Assembly (NCBI GenBank): GCA_946406115.1
Contig: OX291542.1
Span: 3,744,959 to 3,808,958, forward strand
Origin: Apoda limacodes
Lineage: Eukaryota; Arthropoda; Insecta; Lepidoptera; Limacodidae
DNA length: 64,000 nt
Direction: 5' to 3'
Numbering within the stretch: the first letter of the stretch is position 1; each line of letters begins with the position of its first letter. Positions 45,701 through 56,158 of the stretch are shown piece by piece. The position numbers and the translations under genes are program-made. The notes below the pieces were generated by a model, which saw only the letters and a program-made list of their open reading frames with translations, did no database searches and was not told where the DNA came from.

Positions 45701-46413
45701 CGCTATTGTGTCCTTGTTTGGTTTAAACTAGATGAATTAGCTGAAACATATTTTTTTTAGTTGGAGTTCCTGTATTATCCCTACAAAAAAAAGAAAGCCT
45801 AGGTAAGTAGATAACAAAGTATTCAAATTGTATTTGCACGTTTATAATAGTGTTTTCATCGCTATTGTTCATATACTTAGTTTATAGTTAATCTTAATCA
45901 ATCCATGGACACCTAAGATTTTAGATTTTTTTAAAGCTAGACCTAAACCAAGCCAGGATGTTTCACGAGGTTTCTTTTATTCTAAAATATTTAATTTTTT
46001 TTTTATTATTTACTTTTCCAGATATTTTTTGCCTAAATAATAGGTACGAACATAAATTGAAAGGGTTAAAATAAGCATATTTTATGGTGCTTTATATTAG
46101 ACCGGCCTGATGTTTTTTTGCCATCTTAGAGATAAAAAAAAACAATACATTTTATAAAATATACTCACCTTCCTTAAAATTCTCTTCTATATTTTCTTTA
46201 ACATCTGATCTATATTTAGTGGCCAAAGACGATGTGACGAAAAATATAATCAGATCAATCAAAAAACAGTAGTTTGCTAAAGATAATAAGTAAGTGACCA
46301 TAAACCCAGTGATAGCTCCACTTAAATTAACACTTTTTTTCTTATAACCTTTAATGGCTACCACTAGTGGTAATCCAATGGATACAATAAAACGCGTTGT
46401 TGTTATCATGACT
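39759..46413 (-). CDS. TMEM19: Transmembrane protein 19 (DUF92 family), four exons, N-terminus incomplete
   Basis: Exons on the minus strand are 46413-46169, 45100-44951, 43158-42838 and 39916-39759. All three introns are phase 1 with GTGAGT, GTTAGT and GTAAGT donors. From the first in-frame ATG (46409) they give 289 residues; vertebrate TMEM19 is near 336. Diagnostic stretches are GYKKKSVNLSGAITGF, KEGGQRGWVQVVCNG, FGNADTWASELG, VPTGTNGGITLAG, PQWPLVFFGALAGLLGS, LDSLLGATVQFSG and SGRNILSNHNVNL. The family is an integral membrane protein with several hydrophobic helices and poorly known function. The first exon here begins at a good acceptor (TTTTTGTTTCAG), so the missing 45-50 residues, including the first helix, must lie upstream and were not found. 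Introns contain transposon debris. Confidence 0.92.
40105..40145 (-). mobile_element. Jockey-type LINE 3' tip in TMEM19 intron 3
   Basis: TTTTATACCACCAAGATGGC at 40105, followed by AAACAAGCTCACAGTCCGC, is the reverse of the common 3' end of the Jockey family in this window. Only the tip is present. Confidence 0.6.
41155..42240 (+). repeat. Three head-to-tail copies of a common lepidopteran repeat
   Basis: Successive copies begin near 41160 (CTTTGCCCGCGGCTCCGCCC), 41635 and 42005. Each has AAATTTGGTTA, GGCGTGGGA or a variant, TTATAGTTA followed by CCCGCGGGAA in two of them, a CCTTCCCCGGGACTC region and a CATCTAAATCGGTT-type word before a T-rich end. All three lie in TMEM19 intron 3 and point the same way. 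Confidence 0.75.
43653..43860 (-). mobile_element. Jockey-type LINE 3' end in TMEM19 intron 2
   Basis: It reads, on the plus strand, TACCACTAAGGTGGCAAACA then CCCCCTGATGGTAAG, followed by the antisense of the ORF2 C-terminus (GCCGACCC...CTAATAACTTCTTC). It is 5'-truncated at about 43860. It lies on the same strand as TMEM19. Confidence 0.8.
45225..45720 (-). pseudogene. Older, diverged Jockey-type fragment in TMEM19 intron 1
   Basis: Words shared with the 50.2-51.9 kb copy include GTTGCCAGCCCTT, TTCTTGAAAAATTC, AAGAATCCCAATGTTCTGG and GGGGTTTTCTTAGCAGGTA. They are in the same order but heavily mutated and with deletions. The order corresponds to ORF2 thumb and C-terminus. Confidence 0.7.
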
Positions 46414-46429
46414 CTGAAACAAAAAATAT

Positions 46430-47160
46430 ATCAGACACGATGAGAGAAAGTTAGATGAGGTCTACTCAACAGTGGATGTTTGTAGGCTGAGCTTTGAAGA
46501 TGATCCAAAAGGTGTCTAAAAATCAACTTTGGATCCGCATGAAATTACTACTCATAAAAATATGGGTTCTGTGTGTGGAGGTACTGTTTGTCCAAACGAT
46601 TTTTTGTAACCCGTTGAGGGATAGGGACTATTGTAAAAATATGTACTTTTTATTACAAAGCAGCTATGTCCCTCCCGAAGAATACATTTTGGAACTACCG
46701 ATTTATCGTAATGCCTTGTATTGTACACTGTCTAATTCACTATTTTATCACACTTTTATAAGCTTCACCTATAATTAACTATCTATGTAAACAAAAATTA
46801 GGAATCGATTATAGTTGATTGTATGAGTGCGAATTTTTGTGGACATACATTACACAATCGAAATATATTGGAATGGAACAAACCCTACAATGCATGATTT
46901 TTTTAAATCGTGTCAAAAAAATATATGTGGTTCTACATAGTGCCTAGACATAATGAATGATAATAATAAGAATTAAAATTCATTGATTTTGTAGATATTT
47001 ATTTTTTCAATTCTGTTCCATATGTGGTACAGTGTGCAATTACACTAATATTTGGCTTTTAATTAGGAACAATGAAAATAATCATATATTTAGTTCTACA
47101 TTAAGAATGCCTCTATTCTACGAATGAAATTTACTAAAACAATTGTTGTCTTTGTTTAAA
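46430..47160. other. Spacer upstream of the first TMEM19 exon found
   Basis: The missing TMEM19 5' exon(s) would be on the minus strand from here upward. I see no convincing candidate. A 94-codon plus-strand frame at 46494-46778 has no support. Confidence 0.35.
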
Positions 47161-47164
47161 CACA

Positions 47165-47645
47165 ATTCATTTTTTCCTTTACACTGTGGATACTTGCAAC
47201 GTTGTCTCTTCTCGTTTCATATAGGAAGATGATCAAATTTATCAAGTCTTACATCTCGAGGGGGAAGGATTCCTGCAGTCCTTTTTTTCTTCTTCTCAAT
47301 CATGTCATCTGCTGCAGAAGACGGTCTTCCTCTTTTTCTCTGTAACAAAGAAAATAAAAGACAAGGACTTTTAGCGATTTCCACTTCAAAATCTTTTAAT
47401 TTAATAGGATTTGGCTCATTCTTCTGTTCTCCTACCCTCTTGTGCAGTAGGAGTAGAATGTCCAGAAAAGTAAGTTCTGCTGACGTGTAGTAGTTCAGTG
47501 TCACTATCTTCATTCATTTAGTGCAAGTTTTCTCTTATTCTCACCATGTTTACGCACTCGAAAAGTCTTGACCGTCTTTACTCTCTGATGGTATTTCTAA
47601 ATACTGCTCAATTAACTTGTCAGACAATACGTTCTTCGCCATAAT
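47165..47645 (-). pseudogene. piggyBac-like transposase remnant
   Basis: Minus strand 47513-47217 reads QRKRGRPSSAADDM and then a basic KKKKRTAGILPPRDVRLDKF segment and HLPI, as in the C-terminal region of piggyBac-type transposases. A +1 frame just beyond (about 47213-47170) gives RQRCKYPQCKGK, part of the Cys-rich terminal domain. Upstream, 47645-47550 holds a short ATG-initiated frame MAKNVLSDKLIEQYLE that could be the N-terminus. The catalytic DDD core would then be deleted. Termini were not found. Confidence 0.6.
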
Positions 47646-47649
47646 CTGT

Positions 47650-48685
47650 CATAAAATCCAACTGAAACATAATATTAAGTATAAACTAATGCATGGTGTA
47701 CCATATCTGGAACATTTCAATAAGTTGATATGTTAGAACATAAGACAGTAATATTTCAAAAAAAATAACCTACCTTCATTTAATATTCACTATTTCCAAT
47801 GTAAATACTTTTTTTTCCACTTCTAAATATTCAAAAAACTATTTTTTTCAGAATTTTCTATTTACGTAAATCATGAGTTACCGCGGTCGATCTTTCAAAT
47901 TGTGTACGAATCACAATATCAATCGATAGCTAACACCATCTGGTAACACTTGCCATTACTAAACCATTGCTAGGTGTGTAAATATTCTTCCGTTGGCCGA
48001 CAGATAATGTTAGGTGTCTTTAAACGAACAGTAGACTTAATTATTTTGATGGTACCAGATATGCAATGTAGGGCTTACTTTTAACTTCTGTCTGCCTGTT
48101 TACGTTTTCTGACTTGGCTTAGCTGGACTAAGTTCCCCTGCAAGAACTAATATGTAAGAGTTCCTTCGCAGCCTATTATCTAATGCCATTCCTGAAATCA
48201 CAAGTTGGTGTATAATATTTCTTTATTTACGCCGTTTAAAGATAATTTTGTACTCATACTGATTGGACATTTATTTTGAACACGTTTTACCACAACATGT
48301 ACGTAATTTTAATAGCAATTCCTGCGGAAATCACACCTATTAAAAACGTTTACATAAAATGAGATGTACAAGCTGAGATAACTTTATTTTGTGCCGGGCC
48401 TCGAGTATTTTATATCGAGCCTGGGTCGTAACATATTTTTATATAAAACGTACAAAAAGCTCATATAAGTTTCTTTTGCACTTGGCCTGGGGTAATTTGT
48501 ATGGAGCACTAAAACACTTAATCTTCTCTACATTAAGAAAAAAGTTTTTTGACGAAAACCACTAGAAACCTGACAAAGTTCACTATTTTCGTCGTCAAAA
48601 TTACTTCACCGTAGTTTATTTTACTAAAAAGAAGTATCATATGCAAATAATACAACCTTGCACAGATTTTCCACAAAGAAAAGCA
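47650..48685. other. AT-rich spacer with a shared repeat at 48360-48510
   Basis: Around 48395-48510 the words GTGCCGGGCCTCGAG, CTGGGTCG and GCACTTGGCCTGG resemble 21170-21240 and 21640-21690, so one dispersed repeat family is present in both places. No gene was recognised. Confidence 0.4.
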
Positions 48686-48689
48686 AATT

Positions 48690-49150
48690 GTTAATGTAAT
48701 TAAAAATAAGAAAAAGTACCTAAAATAGAACCTTAAGGAACTCCTAATTTTACTTCTAAGCCTAAGCCTTCAGGTTGGAATTTATTGATATTGCTTGAGG
48801 ATGATACCATAGTAATAAGTTTTAGTACAAGCGTTCCATGTGAGAATAACTTGAAAGTCCTTGTTAGGTCACAGAATATACCAATGGCACTTCGTGATTG
48901 TTCAGAAGAAGAAGCATCGACTGTTTATTGATGAGGGTAACACCTGCATCAGTTGTGGATAACGCTGTTTTGTAAGACCTTAGGCGTAGCTTTAGGTTAA
49001 AATGTTTAAGCGTTCATTTCAAAATAAGTTTGTTTTTCTTTTAAAAAACCCTCGGATTAGATCAGGCTGTGTAGGAATCGGTCTAAAATTATTCGGAGTA
49101 GCTTTTGTATAGATGTATAATCTTACTATATTTCATTGAGTATACTTATT
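48690..49150 (-). pseudogene. LINE reverse-transcriptase fragment
   Basis: Minus-strand frames give SAIGIFCDLTRTFKLFSHGT, which matches the A-box of LINE RTs (DL-x-A/T-F) with its catalytic Asp kept. They then give LGLEVKLGVP and a stop where Gln is expected. Further upstream is the finger region also seen at 11330-11490. It is the same family as 11330-12760 and is inactive. Confidence 0.65.
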
Positions 49151-49154
49151 AAAG

Positions 49155-49850
49155 ATATCATAACTATATGAAGTCTTTGACCGTAGCCCCATAAATCACC
49201 AATTTATTTCTGAGTAAAAAATTTAAATATCTTCAAAATTAGCATGCTTGAATTTAAATATAGTCTTACATTACATTTTAAAAGTAACTGTGATTCTGAT
49301 AGAGAAGATTCATACAAGAGTAGAATAAAAAGATTCTTATTTCGATAGAATAAAATGATACAAATACATCGATACATAGACATATTTTACATTGAAAATA
49401 CAAACGTTTACTTTTACCACAGAAAAAGGAATAAACCTCTAGTACTTACCAAAAAGTCTAAACTACAAAAATGTAAAATTATTGGCCGTATCAATAATTT
49501 ATTTAGGAGTACTTTGTTAAAAACACACCGATTTAGAAAATAAAACACAACTAAACATCCTCATAGTAACACAGGTGGTTTTAAAATGAGCCATCTAAAC
49601 TTCATATCTCCAATCGAAATCTAAATCATGTGATTAAATCGGTATCGCGTGTCCATTAGCTATATTTACATTTAACCACTGTTGTCGTTTTATTTCTACG
49701 AATAAACATTCAATATTTTAATTTGAAACATATTAATCGAAAACATTAGTAGCGAACGCGGCATATCTTGATACTAATATATTAAACTTGTGAGTTTGTA
49801 TACGTAAGTTAGCGCGTTAAAGTACTAATTTCAGGAACTAACATTCCGAT
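49155..49850. other. AT-rich spacer
   Basis: No gene was recognised. Confidence 0.4.
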
Positions 49851-50155
49851 TAGATTTCTTGAGTTCCCGATATTTCGGCACAGATGCATGCGCCATCTTT
49901 ACTAGTAAACTAAGGAAGAAAGAGCGGTGTGGTTAGGGTCAGTAATTTCTCACTACCCTCGTTATTTTACGACGACTACGTCCTATTGCATAGTCTTGTT
50001 CGGGCGCGGGATTCCCTACTATTGTCCACACTCTGTAGCTCGTCACGAACTCGGCACACTACGCTGATGATATCACTAGATGAACTCATTTTTGGCTGTA
50101 AACGTTTTTTGGACAATCTAATCACTGGATTCCATGTACTCGACAGTGTAAACTA
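49850..50155. other. GC-richer block next to the Jockey element, probably transposon-derived
   Basis: TTCTTGAGTTCCCGATATTT at 49857 and the following 280 bp have repeat-like composition. The plus-strand frame at 49929-50171 is Ser/Leu-rich and gives no recognisable family. It abuts the 3' tip of the Jockey copy. Confidence 0.35.
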
Positions 50156-50157
50156 TT

Positions 50158-51945
50158 TTTTATGCCACTAAGGTGGCAAACAAGCCTACGGTCCGCCTGA
50201 TGGTAAGCGGTCACCGTAGCCTATGGACGCTTGCAACACCAGGGGCAACACTCGCGTGTTGCCGACCCTTCAGAAATCTAATAACTTCTTTTTTGAAGAA
50301 CCCCATACTGTAGTCCTTAGAGAAAACCTTGGCAGGGAGATCATTCCACAACCCAAGCGTTCGCGGGAGGAAGTTTTTCTGAAACCGCACTGTACGCGAC
50401 CATTTCGGTTCCAAAGTGTGAGAATGACTTCCCTGTCGATGGCGAGCGGTGCGATGGTAGAAAGTAGCCGTGGGCATCATTTCGAACAATTCCTCAGAAC
50501 ACAATCCATTGTACAAGCGGTAGAACACACACAGGGAGGCAAAGTCTCTCCTCAGACTTAAGGGCTCGATACCGCAAGTGAGTTTGGGATCGTCGACAAT
50601 TCTCACAGCCCGTCGTTGAACCGAGTCAAAAGGGCCAAGCTGGTATCCGGGTGCACCCGCCCAGAGATGGCAGCAGTACTCCATATGGGGCCGGACTTAC
50701 GACTTGTAAAGTAGCAACCTTTGCCCCGACGTGAAGTACTGCTTCGCTCTGTTGAGTACACCAAGTTTTTTGGACGCCAGCTTTACCTTGTCTAGCAAGT
50801 GATCTCGGAACTGAACATCGCTGGAGATGACAACGCCAAGGATCCCAATGCTCTTGGAGATGGAGAGGGGAGTGTTCTGGAATTGTGGGACTACAGTGAA
50901 TGGGGTTTTCTTAGCGGTGAACGCGCAGACTTGTGTCTTTGAAGGGTTGAATCGGACCAAGTTTTCCCGCCCCCAGTCAGAGACCTTGGACAGACCGATC
51001 TCGATTTGAGACACAAGTTCTTCACGATTTTCCTCCACAGCGGAACGTGAGATGCTTGCACGGCCCGTGTAATAAGCGTCTCCAGTACTGTCATCTGCAT
51101 AGCAATGTATGTTGTTGATGTCCAACATATCATTGATGTGCAGTAGAAACAGCGTAGGAGACAGCACAGAGCCTTGCGGGACACCAGCATTAATTTCCAT
51201 GCTATCAGAGCAACTACCGTCAACTGCGGCTCTTATGCTTCTGCCGGACAAAAAGCTAGCCACCCATTTGCACAAAACCTCGGGCACTCCGAAAGATGGC
51301 AACTTCGATAGAAGACCCCGGTGCCAGACCCGATCGAACACCTTCGCTATGTCTAGGCTACATGCCAATGCCTCCCCCTGACTCTCAATGGCTAGTGCCC
51401 ATCGGTGTGTGAGATACATTAGAAGGTCACCAGTTGAGCGACCGTGGCGAAAGCCATATTGACGGTCACTGATCAGGTCGTGTTTTTCTAGGTATCTCAA
51501 AAGCTGTGTGTTGATCATACGCTCCATCACCTTGGAGAGGAGAGAGGTTATAGCGATAGGCCTGTAATTCGATGGATCTGATCTATCGCCCTTTTTGGGC
51601 ACCGGGTGCACATTCGCAGTCTTCCATGAAGACGGAAATTGCCTAGTGTGGTAGGAAAGCGTGAAGAGGCGCGTGAGTACAGGACATAACTCAGGAGCAC
51701 ACTGCTTAAGCACCACTGCTGGTATGCCGTCTGGCCCACTCGACTTATGAACGTCTAGGGAAAGCAACGCCCGCCGGACCTCGCGCTGTGTTATAGAGAT
51801 TTCCGGCATGGTCTTACCGCACCACGATAAAGTAGGTGGTACAGCGCCTTCGTCGTTCACATTCGAGTTAGAGGCAAAGAGACTGCCCAGTAGATCGGCT
51901 TTCTCTTTTGCACTGTGGGCAATTGTTTTTTCTCTTCGCCAGAAA
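50158..51945 (-). pseudogene. Long Jockey-type LINE ORF2 (reverse transcriptase), one in-frame stop
   Basis: An open frame runs from the 5' truncation at about 51945 to 50211, interrupted by a single TAA at 50699-50697 where the other copies have CAA (Gln). Domains in order: VRRALLSLDVHKSSGPDGIP (finger), then SSWKTANVHPVPKKGDRSD, SNYRPIAITSLLSKVMER and a YGFRHGRSTGDLL region. They continue with LDIAKVFDRVWHRGL (first catalytic Asp), NAGVPQGSVLSPTLFLLHIN, HCYADDST (the YADD box), SIGILGVVISSD, then MEYCCHLWAGAPGYQLGPF and the C-terminal RQHASVAPG. The 3' UTR and tip (GGCGGACCGTAGGC, GCCACCTTAGTGGCATAAAA) end at 50158. The catalytic residues are intact, so it decayed recently. The endonuclease is missing. 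Confidence 0.9.
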
Positions 51946-52077
51946 TGAAATGTATGTCATAATTAGAGAACTATATAGGAATTCTATATAAGAAATAAAT
52001 AGGTCTCTAACCTGTAAACATACCACAGTATAACGGGCTAAATAGTTGCAATTATTTTTTTGCAGGCATCTTTTTTT

Positions 52078-52794
52078 GGGTTACGTACCTCGAAAGGAAA
52101 AAACGGAACCTTATAGTCCGCCCGACCGTCCGTCTGTCAAGACCCTTTTTTTCAGGAACGTTTAGCGTGGAGGTATCAAGCTAAAATTTATATTAAACAC
52201 TTAGGTCTAGTGTCTCTTGCAGCCCTGCAAAAACCAATCTTCTGAGCCAAAGCAATCAAAAAATACAGCCGTTTATGCCGCAAATTTCCACAAATTTTAG
52301 AAACTAGCAAGGGAATAAATACCTACAGGGTACTTCCCGTGAACTCAGAATCTTGAAATTTGGTACAAAGCAACGTCTTAAAGCACAGATAAAGGAAAAA
52401 TTGCGAAAATCGTAAATTTTTAGTTAAATCATATAATAAAAATATTTTTAAAAATTTTACAGTTACTCCTCCTGAACGCCTACTTTTTCCTACTTTTCTT
52501 ATGAACGCGTAAAGGTATGAAATTGAAATTCATATCAAATACTCAGGTCTATAATACCTTTAAGCTGTAACAAAATCAAACTTCTATGTCAACGCAATCA
52601 AAAGGAACAGCAATTTAAGCCGTATTATTTCAAATTCGCAACTACTCGCAAGGGAATCAAAACCTAAAGGGTTACTTCGAGTCGATTTAGAATCTTGTTT
52701 AGCATGAATCAATGTTTTAAGCATTTTGTAAAGGAAAAATTCCGAAAACCTTTAGTTATTAGTTACAGCACATATTTTTTGTACGTAACATAAC
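52078..52794. mobile_element. Inverted-terminus element with internal tandem duplication
   Basis: It starts GGGTTACGTACC at 52079 and ends TTTTTTGTACGTAAC at about 52793, giving a short inverted end. Inside, two units of about 355 bp share phrases, for example TCAGGTCTATAATACCTTT against TTAGGTCTAGTGTCTC, and GCAATCAAAA followed by an ACAGC word. The head (CGTACC...CCGTCCGTCTGTCA) resembles the elements at 8695 and 24785, so it may be a distant relative. Confidence 0.55.
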
Positions 52795-52845
52795 TGATAA
52801 CAGGAAAGGAAGTAGGGATAGAAAGATTAAGTGTTTGGTATTTTA

Positions 52846-53290
52846 ACGTTTAATTAGTACTAGCACTTGCCAGCGGCTTCATCCGCTCTAAATTTGGTTA
52901 TCAGCGAAGGATTCTTACGGCAACTTCTCAATTATAGAAAAAACACTACTCACACTTAACGTTCTCTCTCTCCCTCTCGCTCTCTCTCTCTCTAACCATC
53001 TCTGTCGCTCTCTCCCTTTCTCCCTTTCTCTTGCTCAAAAATAATAAATAATTAACTACTAAAAATTAATTAACTTATGGATTAACCTCGCGATCTTAGT
53101 GCTCCATACAAACTTTTAACCCCCGTTTAGGGAGTGAGTTATGTAAAAGCTTTCATTGGCGCACGCCTACATCATAATAGCTATATGTGTGCTGAATTTC
53201 AGTTCGATCCGTATGGGTTCATAGATCAGTCAGTTAGTCAGTATATAGTAATTTTGGGCTAACGCTAACTTTATCCCGGACTTTGTTTAC
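52846..53290 (+). repeat. Common lepidopteran repeat with an internal pyrimidine tract
   Basis: It starts CTAGCACTTGCCAGCGGCTT and has TAAATTTGGTTATCAGCG, as in the 41 kb trio. A CT-rich microsatellite (52958-53036) interrupts it. The tail has TTTCAGTTCGATCCGTATGG and a GTCAGT repeat near 53230. Confidence 0.6.
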
Positions 53291-53535
53291 GTAGAAGGTG
53301 AAAGTAATTTTAAATAATACGTACCGCCCTTTCCCGTAATGACTGCTCACCGGCTTTGTACATCATAAATGCGCGCGCAGTATTTGATCATTATTTTGTT
53401 GTGATGTTATTTTAAAGCTGCGATATTTCCTAAGACATTTATTGAAATCGAATTATGTAAAGGGGCAATTTTATTTTAAATTAAATACTTGTGATGAATA
53501 ACGTATTTATTTGGATAAGGATTAATATACAATAT

Positions 53536-54312
53536 TCTTTATTGCACAATTTAAAATACACAAAAACAATTACAATAGAGGAAATAGCACAATAAGGCGG
53601 CCTTATCGCTTAAAAGCGATCTCTACCAGGCAACCTTTGGGTAGAGTAATGTTGACAGGAAGAGGTAGGTGATACATAAAACATCATAAGTAAAATTATA
53701 AGGAAGAATAAAGAATATAACAACACTCATAAATACCTTTGTACTTACTATATAAATAAAATACATATACATACTTAATATAATTACTTAAACAAATACA
53801 TAAAATAAATGGTTATATAATATGAATACATAAACATACATACAATAAATAAAGTAATAAAGATAGATATGTTTGAATAACCAGAGGTTGGTCAAAATTA
53901 TAGAAAATTAGGAAGTAGTACGTAAGTAATAAGATTTTAACGAATTCTTGAAAACAGGCAGCGACTGGATTTGCCTTATATTTATCGGCAAAGAGTTCCA
54001 AAGACTAATGGCTTTTACAGTAAAAGAATGATTGTAAAAATTAGTACTGTGTCCAGGTGTTTTAAGAAGAAGACTAGTAGACGAGCGAAGAGTTAGACAA
54101 GGCGATCTGATAAAATTAAACCGCTCTTTTAGATAACATGGTGTAGATGGATTGAATAGCACGTTATAGAGGAGTGAAAGAATATGTACATTCCGGCGAA
54201 GTCGGATTGGAAGCCAATTGAGTTGTGAACGAAATTCTGAGACATGGTCATATTTTCGAAGTCCAAAAATGAAGCGAATGCAAAGATTTTGTAGACGTAA
54301 ATATCATGTTTA
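53536..54312 (-). mobile_element. CR1/Daphne-like LINE 3' end with RT C-terminus
   Basis: Minus strand from about 54312 reads LQNLCIRFIFGLRKYDHVSE, then LLYNVLFNPSTPCYLKERF and FTVKAISLWNSLPINIRQIQ, ending at TAA 53910-53908. This is the thumb/C-terminal region of a LINE reverse transcriptase, open for over 130 codons. The 3' UTR contains the landmark TTGCCTGGTAGAGATCGCTT and ends TTGTGCAATAAAGAATATTG, with AATAAA near 53539. It is 5'-truncated. Clade is inferred only from the 3' UTR style. Confidence 0.7.
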
Positions 54313-54507
54313 TAAAAACACCTTTGCAAATAATTCATTATTTTAGAACAGATTTGGTTAGCTAAAAAAAGGCTATAGTGAGCAAGCCTTAAAAGATAGA
54401 CATATGTTGTCGTGGACTTTTAAAGAGGAACAATTCTGTCATTCATAATTTTTGCGAAACTTTAACCATTTACGCAGTGCAAGCATCGTAGCTCTTAAAA
54501 GAAAGCA

Positions 54508-54692
54508 AAAAACCCGATTTTGAAATATTCTTCATTGTTGCTCCGCTTCCATTGGTCTTAGCGTGATAATATATAACTTATAGCCATTCTCAATAAATGG
54601 GCTATCTAACACTAAAATAATTTTCAAATCGGACCAGTAGTTCCTGATATTAGCGCGTTCAAGCAAACAAACAAACTCTTTTGCTTTATAAT
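54508..54692 (+). repeat. Interspersed repeat, copy B
   Basis: It matches 14130-14372 in order and content, ending TTGCTTTATAATATAAGTAT here. It abuts the following SINE directly. Confidence 0.65.
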
Positions 54693-54697
54693 ATAAG

Positions 54698-54836
54698 TAT
54701 ACTCGGCTGTGTGGCTCAGTGGGTAATGACTTCACTGTTGAATCGAGGGGCGTGGGTTAGGTACGCGCGCAAGACAAAAATTTATGTGACTTAACATTGG
54801 GTGTTTATGTATATATTTAAAAAAAAAAAAAACCTA
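54698..54836 (+). repeat. tRNA-derived SINE with A tail
   Basis: CTGTGTGGCTCAGTGGGTAA (box A) is followed by GGCGTGGGTTAGGTACGC, a degenerate box B, and then GTGTTTATGTATATATTT and an A run at 54821-54833. It belongs to the same family as 510-662. The B box has lost GTTCGA, so it is unlikely to be transcribed. Confidence 0.65.
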
Positions 54837-54971
54837 TGTACCTATTTCTACCCGTTTTACTTAGTTTGGGTTTAGATTCACCAGTGCAATATAATCTGTA
54901 TAAAAAAATAAAAAATTGTGTACAGTGTGTACTCGAGCAATTCCATCTTGGCCCAAATATAAACGGCTTAC

Positions 54972-56158
54972 TTATCCACGAAGCCAGGTTCCTCTGGGTA
55001 ACTGATCATCAACCACCGAAACTAAGTCACCTTGCTTCAATGATGTCTGAGTACCGCCCCCTCGCCGAGGTAGCAACGTCCATCGTTTCCAGAAGTGGTC
55101 TAGAAGCCTAATAGCCTTGCGCCATCCAGCTCTACTGTTAAGATCTCTGTAACACAGCGTTGCGGGTATAGATTTGCTTGATGATGAACCGATGAGGAAG
55201 TGAAACGGAGTGAATGCTTCTTCATGGTCAGGATCAGGGGAGGCATGTCTAAGAGGGCGAGAGTTGACCAGACCTTCAGCTTCAGTCAAGAGAGTTTGGA
55301 GCACTTCATCTGAAGGGGAGCGTTCTTTCAACGTTACCTTGAGTGCAGTTTTAATAGATCTTACTAGGCGCTCCCAAGCACCGCCCATAAATGGTGAGGA
55401 TGGCGGAATAAACTTCCATAAGATTTTCTCGTTTGCTTTTAGGGTTTCTATTGCTTCTCCATATAAGCAATTCCGTTATCAGACCAGATTTCACTTGGAG
55501 TTCCACGGCGAGCGATAAAACGACGTAAGCTCATCATGGCTGCACCACTTCAATATCAACCGCTCGGGTAACAAGGCCGGTATATAATGCTGCGTAACGC
55601 TTTTCTCTTCTACAGATACGTGTAAGGGCCCAAAGTAATCAAGCCCCACGAAACTGAAAGCTCTTCGGTAGTGTGATAGCCGAGCTGCTGGTAGTTCTCC
55701 CATCAAAATATCAAGGGTCTGGCGCGTTTCAAACGACAAAACTGACATTTGTGTGAGATGGACCTCGCTGCACTTCTTAGGTTTATTAACCAATATCTTT
55801 GACGCATTTCATTGACAACTATCTCAGTGTTCGCGTGACCTACTTTTTGATGGTAGTGCGCAAAAAGTAATTTTACGGCTGTATCTTTGGCATCTAAAAT
55901 GATCGGGTGTTTTATGTCATCACTTACATTCTGGGTTTGGTATATTCTGCCACTCAGTCTTATGATTTGGTATTCATCTAAGATAGGTGAAAGGTTGTAT
56001 AAGCGACTTTTTCTAGGTATTGGATTATTGTCTTTAAGACAGGAAATCTCTTTTGCAAACGAATCTACCTGACTTTTACGTAGAATATGGACCTCCGCCA
56101 AGATTAAACCTTCAGTAGTGAGGTTTTTCTGAAAACTTTTGCATCTGATAAGTGTCAA
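54972..56158 (-). pseudogene. BEL/Pao integrase region in three frames
   Basis: 56158-55703 contains the zinc-binding HH-CC domain (HYHQKVGHANTEIVVNEMRQ followed by ISHKCQFCRLKRA). 55793-55491 shows GELPAARLSHYRRAFSFVGL then DYFGPL, the first DDE aspartate. 55388-54972 has MGGAWERLVRSIKTAL and LTEAEGLVNSRPL, with the catalytic Glu in the TEAE word, and a C-terminal Trp/Lys/Arg-rich tail. Frame changes separate the pieces. The frames are listed without joining. Confidence 0.8.

Noticed and set aside
46494..46778. 94-codon plus-strand open frame near TMEM19
   Set aside because: Hydrophobic, low in information and not matching TMEM19 or any family. It is on the wrong strand for the missing N-terminal exon.
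50697..50699. In-frame TAA read as programmed readthrough
   Set aside because: A simple nonsense mutation from CAA in a 5'-truncated LINE copy is a sufficient explanation; no readthrough context or structure is evident.
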